64,000 nucleotides of DNA from Cercis canadensis (taxonomy: Eukaryota > Streptophyta > Magnoliopsida > Fabales > Fabaceae). The translations under genes were made by a program, and so were the position numbers. The number at the start of each line of letters is the position of its first letter. Position 1 is the first letter of the stretch. Below the pieces are notes generated by a model. It was given only the letters and a program-made list of their open reading frames with translations, was not told where the DNA came from and ran no database searches. Shown here piece after piece: positions 56,496 through 64,000 of the stretch. Location of the stretch: positions 1 through 64,000 of the forward strand of contig QAOA01000243.1 of NCBI GenBank assembly GCA_003255065.1. The letters run 5' to 3'.

Positions 56496-58100
56496 ATGGC
56501 GTGTTTCACAGTGGTGTTGTTGCTTTGCTCCTTCACTGCACACCAAATTCTTGTTGCTAATTCCGTTGATGCAAAACCTCTAGTGCCAGCATTCTATGTT
56601 TTTGGTGATTCAGGTGAAGATGCTGCAAACAACAAGTATTTGAAGACTGAGGCACAGCCGGGGAAATTTTGCAGCATAGATCTTAAAAATGAACCCCCTC
56701 GGTTCACCAACGGCAAAACTGGTGCAGACATCATGGGTAAGTAAATCAGGTTGAAGATTTGTTCTCTCACTCAATTTATAGTACTAGATTGACAAATTTT
56801 TTATGACTTCTATAATCCAAATGATATAACACTTGATGTGTTCGTTGTTTTCTCCATAGCTGAGCTTTTGGGCTTACCACTCGCTCCTGCATACTTGAGT
56901 CTCTCTGAGTCTCAACGAAGTCAAATAACCACAGGAATAAACTATGCCTCAGGTGCATGTGGAATCTTGGAGACAACGAGAGCGGTAAAAGAACAAAACT
57001 TTTCCACATAATTTCTGTCTTTTCCACTTCATTTTGTATCTTCAAAATATATTCCTTTTAGCTCCAATTTTTGTTGGTTTCTAACCATCATCCCACAACT
57101 AATTTCATTTCATTTTCTGTATTTACCTTTTCTTTGAATCAAAGGGAGATTGCTTATCACTAAGCAAACAAATCGAACACTTCACCTCAACCGTGAAGAA
57201 TGATCTTCTAAAAGCCATAAGGAGCCCAGAAGAAGTGAAACATCACTTAGCCAAATCCATAGTTGCCCTGCTTGGTGGCAATAATGATTATGCAAAATTT
57301 GTCAATCACGGAATCTTCAACAAATACCCTCCAGAAGACATAGCAAAACAACAGCGTGAAATACTAGGAGCGAGTATTCAGGTGTGCTATGATCTTGGAG
57401 CCAGAAAGTTTTTGATGCTCAGCATTGGTGCACCTTGTACGGACTATACTGGATTTTGCAGGGCAAAGTACTTTGCAGACAAGCTCCCTGCCAAGATACA
57501 AGAGTGGCAGTCCAAGTTCCCTGGTTCATTATTCACACGATATGATGGAACTTGGGTAGATAAAGATGTTAAGGAAAACCCAGCAAAATATGGTAAGTAG
57601 AAAAACATAATTTTTCAAATTAATATCTACGTTTTTTTTTTTTTGATAACCTAGTGAACATGGTTTGACACCGGTTTTATTGTCGAAACACTCACACCTA
57701 TAGTTTTATGGAGAAGCGTGTTTGAGAATTTCCATTTTGTCAATGAGAAGCTTCAAACACAAGATCCTCTTCTTGTGGAAAGAGCCTTGTGACAATAAGG
57801 TCTACAGCCCATATGACAATATATATCTATCTATCTCATGAAATGATTAACCTATGACCATAAATATTAATTAACATAATAAAGTTTGTTTTTGTGTTTA
57901 ATTGTGTAGGGTTCAAACACGCATCAAATGAACCTTATGTTGTTAACAATACTACAGTTTGCTCCAACCGAATGGAGTACACTAGTTTTGATGGTATCCA
58001 TGGCACAGAAGCCCTATATGAGATTGGTACAAAAGAGTGCTTTAGTGGAACTCACAACTGCTTTCCTCTCAACATCATGGAGTTGGCTAAGGTACCCTGA
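56496..58100 (+). CDS. GDSL esterase/lipase (SGNH hydrolase), four exons
   Basis: Exons 56496-56736, 56860-56984, 57145-57592 and 57910-58100, all with GT-AG introns, join to 334 codons without a stop. Plant GDSL enzymes are secreted serine esterases acting on acyl lipids, cutin or acetylated substrates. Residues 1-26 form a hydrophobic signal peptide. Block I is F-V-type [14 protein letters not shown] with the nucleophile Ser39; the usual Leu after GDS is Gly. Block II is N-Y-A-S-G-A-C-G (108-115). Block III is GGNND with oxyanion Asn169. Block V is D-G-I-H with Asp299 and His302. All catalytic positions are therefore present. At 334 residues it is slightly shorter than the usual 350-380, and the family ACC motif before CSNR is replaced by [12 protein letters not shown]. 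The substrate is unknown. It is the only intact gene in the window. Confidence 0.93.
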
Positions 58101-58640
58101 ATGAATCTGTTGAATGGATATGTGAAGTTCCCCGATTCATTCTTTTATTAATTATGATTCAAAGCATTGTATGCGTGTGTAAGCTATATAGGTGTAGTAA
58201 CAAACACTTGAAGTTCAAATCAAGCTGTTAGAGTTGCTGTATATTCCAAAAAATACATTTTACATATGTTAGTTTGTTGTAATTTGTCGTATAGGTTTAA
58301 ATTCAATCTTGCAGAATATTCTTCGTAATTTTGTAGCATTTTACACTTGTATTTGAACATTATAAATCAATGAAATGTGCTAAGCTATTCTCTACAATTT
58401 ATATTTTATTTACAAGCTATTATGGGATTTTAATAAATGTATAGGTTGGAATTATAAGAAGTTATGGTTGTAAATGGGAGTTCAATTCTCTTTCTAGCCC
58501 CATTCTAAAATTTAGTCAAATGTTATTCTTGTTTTAATTATGGATTTGATACTTCCTTTTCTGGTTTAACAGGGATTTGATTTAAATGAGTTCTCAAATC
58601 TCTTTCCTACCAGTTCTAAATTTTAGTCAAATATTATTTT
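58101..58640 (+). other. 3' flank of the GDSL gene
   Basis: AT-rich with a possible polyadenylation signal AATAAA at 58432-58437, about 330 bases after the stop; earlier weak signals (aatgaaat near 58370) are also possible. No other gene is seen. Confidence 0.45.
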
Positions 58641-58981
58641 GGGAAAAGTATAATTTACCTTCTTCAACTTAGGGTCATGTGCGGTTTATCTTCAAAACTA
58701 TAAAAATGTGTAAGGAACCCCCATCAACTATAAAAATGTGTGAAAAAACCTCCAATCCCCAAACGGCCATCCAAAAATAGATAGAAAATGTCACATGTCA
58801 CGCACGTAAGAAGAAAATGAAAGTGACAAGTGGCATTTTTCGTCCATGTTTAGATAGCCATCTGGGGATTAAGGGCTTTTTACACATTTTGATAATTGAT
58901 GGGGGTTCCTTGCACCTTTTTATAGTTTTAGGGCAAATTGCAAATTACCTATAGTTAAAGGAGGTAAATTAGACTTTTTCC
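58641..58981. mobile_element. Fold-back MITE, MULE-like
   Basis: A 341-bp near-palindrome. The ends GGGAAAAGTATAATTTACC and, inverted, GGAAAAAGTCTAATTTACC pair, and pairing continues inward (ggaacccccatcaa, aaaatgtgt, ccccaaacggcca versus its mirror). The flanks TATTATTTT (58632-58640) and TATTTTTTT (58982-58990) match 8 of 9, fitting a 9-bp target duplication. No coding capacity. Confidence 0.8.
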
Positions 58982-60000
58982 TATTTTTTTGTCAGAATTA
59001 TATATATCACATCATTACTCTAAAAAGATACAATATATATTACACTACTACTCTCTGTAACCCTAGCCTTGCTTGCATTATTTAACTAATTGACAAGGAA
59101 ATTTTTTTTGTTAGTGACCTTTTTGTAATTTGCAAGTTATTTTTTGAGACAATTATTGTTAAGTGACACAAATCACAAATAATTTCAGGTGAGTGTCTAA
59201 AAGTAAAAAGAATTCCTTGTAGGTGAGAATTATTGTTAGGTTTCCAAATTTGGCTTTATTGACCAGCGGTCATCATGTGTTTCACAATGGTCTTCTCATG
59301 CTAACACATGATCATTCTATGTTTTTCAATGGTCATCAACGAGGACAGTTTTAGAAATTTAAAAACATTGCCACTCACGTGGAAATCTTTTTTTTTTTGT
59401 CACCCACTTGGAATTATTTACAATTTGTGTCAGTAAACAATAGTTTTCTCTTTCTAGTAAAACTTACATGGGAATGGCTTAATCACACGTAATTGAGTAA
59501 TAGAATACAAATTTTTACTGTATTCCCGCAAATTAAGACCCGAATATGTGTTGAATTCATTTAATGGATTTATGTGATAGTGGCATGTGCCATTAACATA
59601 ATATCATTTAAAAATATAAATTTATTTAATTTTAATCCCTTATTACAGATAAATATGAATAAAAATAGTCAAAACCAAGCACCAAGCTCATTTACCGTTA
59701 ACTTATACCAATGTCCATCCAAGTCCAATATTAAGATCGACATATATCAAGTATCAATATCAACATATCTATATCCATCGCCATTTCTCTATCAAGTATC
59801 AAGTATCAATATCAACATATATATCTATCACCATTTCTCCCCTTTTCACATCAGTCAAAAAGTAATGAGAACAAAGTCTTAAGCTAAAGATCATACGACA
59901 ACATCATTAGAACACAACAATACATAAGCATAGGCAAGAGTTATCAAGTACAGAAGTTGAAGTAAAAAGTGAGAGGAAATATGCAAGAAAGAGTACTATG
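58982..60000. other. AT-rich intergenic DNA
   Basis: No gene recognised. A degenerate repeat of atatcaagtatcaatatcaa lies near 59740-59820. Confidence 0.4.
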
Positions 60001-60009
60001 GATTAGATG

Positions 60010-60777
60010 ACAAGATATAGTGAAATTCAAGAGGGAGGTGGAGAAGTGTCCATGGCTGCATCCGATGGAAGAGGAGGTGGGTTGTTCCTTCTTCTTGGAG
60101 GTGGAGGAATACCTAGTTTGTCTTCAATTGTAGAAATTCTCCTTGTCAAAGCCTTGAACATGGCATTGATGGATTAGAAAATCCCATGAAAAGTACCGAG
60201 CACATCATCAATGGTAGATTTCTTTTTGTTTGGCTTTGCTTGAACTCTAGATGTAGAGGGACCAGCCACATCCTCAGTTCTAAGAGAGACATCCTCGTCA
60301 TCATCTTCTTCCTCTAATTCTTCATGTTCATCTTCCTCAGCATCCTCAATATCCTCATCTTTATGATCACTAACCGTAAGCCCAAGTGCTTTTGATATTG
60401 CTTTGGAGTCATCTTCTTCACCTGTCCTCCATGAAGATTTTTCTCAAAATGCATTTGAGAGCACGTGAATGCATCGATACTATCTTTCTCATCGCATGGC
60501 CTATCAAATTCTCTTTTGAGAACAAACTTGAAGTGCTCAAAGTTCTTCATGAGATGTTAGGCATACTTGGGATTTGATCCTGTCTTCCTATGCATGCAAA
60601 ACATTTGAAGCATGATGGAGTAGGCCCAATTAATTTCAATATGTTTTCCTTCTCCAAACACCACATTGAGAATATGTTTTGTGTTGGCATCACTTACTTT
60701 GACTCTTGGTTCCTCTTACTTGTAGAAGAACTCACAGCCTTTTGAAAGAACCAAGATTGTTGAAAACATGATTTTTC
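60010..60777 (-). pseudogene. Retroelement-associated ORF remnant
   Basis: Read leftwards: SDANTKHILNVVFGEGKHIE, INWAYSIMLQMFCMHRKTGS, NFEHFKFVLKREFDRPCDEK, a frameshift near 60400, then an acidic tract (EDEHEELEEEDDDEDV) and a Pro-rich C-terminus (PPPPRRRNNPPP) with a stop inside. This layout resembles the extra ORF or plant-transposon-protein domain often found in Athila/Tat elements (family membership from memory). It is not attached to LTRs that I can define. At least three breaks are present. Confidence 0.55.
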
Positions 60778-61348
60778 ATTATGAAAAGGTAAAGGACTTA
60801 TCTAATCATCATATAACATAATGAGAGACATATATTTATTTTAAATGAACAGACCCAATGAATAGACACACCTCTCCACCTAAATAGACACATCTCTTCA
60901 CTTAGAGAGACATCATTTTTTGCAAGTGAAGAGACGCAATTCTTCATAATGAAAATATTGAAGAGATACAACTCTTCATGATTGTTCGGACGAACTAGCA
61001 CTTGAATATTCACAAACTTAATCTTTAATCTTCAGGATCAATTGTTGTTGTTACTTATTTCTTGATCAGTTTTGTCTTGATAGACAACAGGTTCATGGCA
61101 TGATTAAGTGGGCATGTTTAGTGTGTATTCATGATCTAGTATCATGAAATTTTATCATCCATTCAAGGAACTAATTAAAGATCATGGAATAGTTGTGTAT
61201 GAGTATCAAAATGGAAATGAGACAAGCTGTTATCATGAATTATTCTCAAATTTCAAAGGAACATATTTTCTTTCCTCTTTATGAAGTTAGCTATATTAGA
61301 TAATCTCTATCGTGTCTTGAGACATATCTCCTGTGTGGTAAATGGAAG
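60778..61348. other. AT-rich sequence, no gene
   Basis: A short imperfect repeat of agacacatctcttcac-like words occurs at 60860-60910. Nothing else is recognised. Confidence 0.4.
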
Positions 61349-62720
61349 TGTTGAGTGGATTTTATATCCACTTTATAGATGCTTTTAACTTAATATTGTG
61401 TTTATTTCTTGAGTATTTTGAGCTTTAAACAAGAGAAATTTGTCTTTTCTTGTAGATTTAATGTTAGTGTAAAGATTATATATCTAAAGGTGCAAGCATG
61501 ATCAAGTTTTGATGAAATAAGGTAGAAAGAAAGGGGCCCAACGCCCCTCTTAAAGGGCCTCAGCGCCTGGGATTCGCAAGTGACATCAAAGAGGCACTCC
61601 AGCCCTCTCAAAGCAGCACCCTAGTGCTTGAAAGAGCTTCAGACATAGACTCAGCGCCCCTGTGCCCTTGGGGAAGTGCCCCAGCCCTCCAAGCTCATGC
61701 ATCCAGCACCTTTTAAGCTCTAGGCGCCCCGACTCTTATCCATAGGAGCCCCAGCTCCCACAACTTCCTTCTTGACCAGAAGAGAAGCGCCCCAGTGCTA
61801 TTTCCAAAGGGCCCTAGCGCCCAAAGCCCAAGTTTAAGCAGTAACAGATTTTTCACCTAATTTAATTAGGATTCTTGACTAAGTATATATAGACCTTTAG
61901 TTTTATATTTTTCACTTCTTCTCCTCTCTCTAGACTTTTGTGAAAGGCAAGCAAGAGCAAGGCAATGATTGAAGTGCATATTGGTGACAGCAAATTTGAA
62001 CTTTTTCACTAAGTTTTATTCTTCTTCCCTATCATCTATGTTTAGAAATTATTCAATCATGTTCTTACTTCCTGTTATGAACTAATTTCTTATCTAGGGC
62101 TACGATATAACCTAATTATGAATGATTGTAGTTTCTTTTGGAATTAATCTAAAATTCATCTTTTCTATTTGAGTATTTATCTTTGTTCTTCATGCTTCTA
62201 ATTAACTGGCCATTAATTAGTTGATTAATTAATCACAATGAGACCGGAAGGAGAGTTGTGTGTGTCTAAGTTCATTGGGATAAATGCAATAAGTTGCATG
62301 TAGGATAGGGATATACCTCCATGGCCTGTGGAGTCAATTAAAAAGATCGATAGAGCTTAAGTAATTAGGAATATTTTCATTAGACCTTAAGAAAGGCTAA
62401 TTAATAGATTAGGGAATCTTGGCTACCTAATAGAAAGATGAATCATAGAATGAGGATAAAAGGAATGAAAATCAAGATTAATTATGGTGAAATCAGAATC
62501 CCTAGAATTTTCTCTCTTAATTACTTCATGATTTATATCTGCTTAGTTTCTCTTTAGTTTATTTACTCTATATTTTTGAACTTCTCTTAAATCATTGATT
62601 AGATAAAATTGGAATTGACCCAATTTTGGTAGTTAATATCCTTAATCCTCGAAGGGCGATCTTTACTCTTACTTTATTACTTGTAAGATGATAGCGTGCA
62701 CTTGCACTCATTTTCTCGCA
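61349..62720 (+). repeat. 5' LTR of Athila-like element K
   Basis: It begins TGTTGAGTGGATTTTATATC (with the inner inverted ggatataaaatcc-like start typical of this LTR type) and ends TTTTCTCGCA, 1372 bp. At 61530-61850 it carries repeated cagcgcc and agcgccc words. It is related to the solo LTR at 54538-56019. The left boundary is inferred from the TG start. Confidence 0.75.
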
Positions 62721-63141
62721 AATTTTTGGTGTCGTTGCCAAGAATTAATTGATTATTAATATCGATACTTAGTAATTCCTATTTTAATCTAATCATTCAT
62801 TTTCATTCTTAATTAGTTTAATATTTCTGTTTATCTACACTTTCAGGAGATTCTCTTTTGGTTTATGAGAAAAGCTGGAAGCGACTCTTTGCTCCCATTT
62901 GATTTTGAGATAAAAAAAAAAGAGAAAAAAACCTGTTAAAAGAATTAGAAGGAGAAGAGATAATCGACCAGATTTTTTNTATGTTTATCTACACTTTCAG
63001 GAGATTCTCTTTTGGTTTATGAGAAAAGCTGGAAGCGACTCTTTGCTCCCATTTGATTTTGAGATAAAAAAAAAAGAGAAAAAAACCTGTTAAAAGAATT
63101 AGAAGGAGAAGAGATAATCGACCAGATTTTTTATAGATACA
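62721..63141 (+). other. Primer-binding site and leader of element K with an N-join duplicate
   Basis: TGGTGTCGTTGCCAAG at 62727-62742, six bases after the LTR, is the Athila-type primer-binding site. 62829-62978 and 62983-63132 are near-identical 150-bp copies around the N at 62979, a probable assembly artefact. Confidence 0.8.
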
Positions 63142-63996
63142 ATGGCAGAAGACAACCCTCTGAAGGCACTACATGATTATGCTATTCCTCTAGTCACAAA
63201 TACCATCTCTAGTATAAGGTGGCCTGCAATTGAAGCAAACAACTTGGAGATAAAGCCGACAATTATTCACATGGTTCAGTCATCCCAATTCAGTGGATTG
63301 GCTAGTGAAGACTCACATGCTCACATTGTTGGTTTCCTGGAGATATATGATACATTCAGGCATAATGGTGCTTCTGATGATGCTATTTGACTTCTTCTCT
63401 TTCCTTTCTCACTAAAGGACAAAGCCAAGTCTTGGTTGCAGTCTTTGCCAATAGGAACCATCACTACCTGGGATATATTGGCACAAAAATTCTTAGCCAA
63501 ATTCTTTCCACCTGCTAAGACTGCCAAGATGAGGAATGACATCACTACATTCAAGCAACAAGATATGGAGTCACTTTAGGAGGCTTGGGAAAGGTACAAA
63601 GAAGTACTTCGCAGATGTCCCTATCATGGACTACCTGATTGGTTGCAACTATAGACCTTCTACAATGGGTTAACAAGTTCAACCAAGACACTAGTGGATG
63701 CAGTTGTAGGAGGGTCCTTAATGAGCAAAACTTATGAAGATGCTAATGACTTGTTAGAAGATATGTCTGCTAATCCCTATCAATGGCCTACGAATAGATC
63801 TGCACCACACATAGTACTTGGGATTCATGAAGTAGACATCCTCACTTCTTTTTCTGCTAAAATGGATTCTATCTCTAAGTGGTTAGCATCTATGAAAGTC
63901 AATGCCATCACATTTCTTCTAGAAAATTGTGATCATTGCGGTGGACCTCATGCTAGCAGTGATTGCCAAGTGGGCAATCCCTTCTCTCCATCTTAA
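63142..63996 (+). pseudogene. Athila-like gag of element K
   Basis: Starts MAEDNPLKALHDYAIP and continues NNLEIKPTIIHMVQSSQFSG, TWDILAQKFLAKFFPPAKTA, RRCPYHGLPDWL and a Cys-His knuckle (CDHCGGPHASSDC) near the window end. In-frame stops occur after SDDAI (63388-63390), before E-A-W-E (about 63579) and after DWLQL (about 63652). The first stop is TGA where the family has an Arg (CGA) codon, at the same codon as in element G. The remainder of the element lies outside the window. Confidence 0.87.
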
Positions 63997-64000
63997 TCAA

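Noticed and set aside
59574..59882. 102-codon frame downstream of the GDSL gene
   Set aside because: Low-complexity, Ile/Ser/Tyr-rich repeat translation with no family features or gene signals.

Overview
This window is from a eudicot plant nuclear genome, probably a TE-rich woody or large-genome species; I cannot name the species. The evidence is canonical plant GT-AG introns, plant retrotransposon lineages (Ty1/copia, and Athila-, Tat/Ogre- and chromovirus-like Ty3/gypsy), a LINE, a long-TIR DNA element carrying gene pieces, and one four-exon GDSL esterase/lipase gene. At least three quarters of the 64 kb is mobile-element sequence. Almost all element reading frames carry stops or frameshifts. 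The GDSL gene at 56496-58100 (+) is the only gene that reads cleanly from end to end.

Layout. 1-11.2 kb: a pile of minus-strand copia elements (A, C/D, E and fragments) plus a small plus-strand copia end (B). Between them, at 3151-3298, lies a single exon resembling KU70. 11.3-17.3 kb: an Athila-like element (G, minus) with its 5' LTR. 17.3-33.5 kb: a Tat-lineage element (I, plus) split by a complete 10.5-kb gag-only element (H, minus, 18800-29313) with a perfect 5-bp target duplication. H carries two unusual arrays in its 3' untranslated part. 34.5-37.0 kb: a 5'-truncated LINE with a 17-bp target duplication. 37.4-48.2 kb: three related chromovirus-like gypsy elements (P, L, M, minus), two of which have lost RT to integrase. 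48.2-50.0 kb: a long-TIR Pack-MULE-like element carrying the first three exons of a TAF13 homologue. 50-54.5 kb: AT-rich, largely anonymous sequence. 54.5-56.0 kb: a solo Athila-type LTR ending about 480 bp upstream of the GDSL gene. 58.6-59.0 kb: a fold-back MITE. 60-60.8 kb: a decayed retroelement-associated ORF. 61.3-64 kb: the start of another Athila-like element (K, plus), cut by the window edge.

Assembly caution. The sequence holds eleven single-base N positions. Seven of them (5200, 16109, 21238, 35642, 47629, 53541, 62979) are flanked by near-identical direct duplicates of 150-576 bp that abut the N. These are best read as unmerged contig overlaps, not biology, and they falsely duplicate a zinc knuckle, part of an LTR and part of the LINE. 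The Ns at 7064 and 7445 seem to join pieces of different copia elements or hide missing sequence.

Functionally the window is a nested retrotransposon landscape, not a gene cluster. The most unusual items are the array of covarying hyphenated palindromes in element H (about 21955-22690), the TAF13-carrying long-TIR element, the KU70-like exon, and GC-rich reiterated words shared by unrelated LTRs and TIRs.
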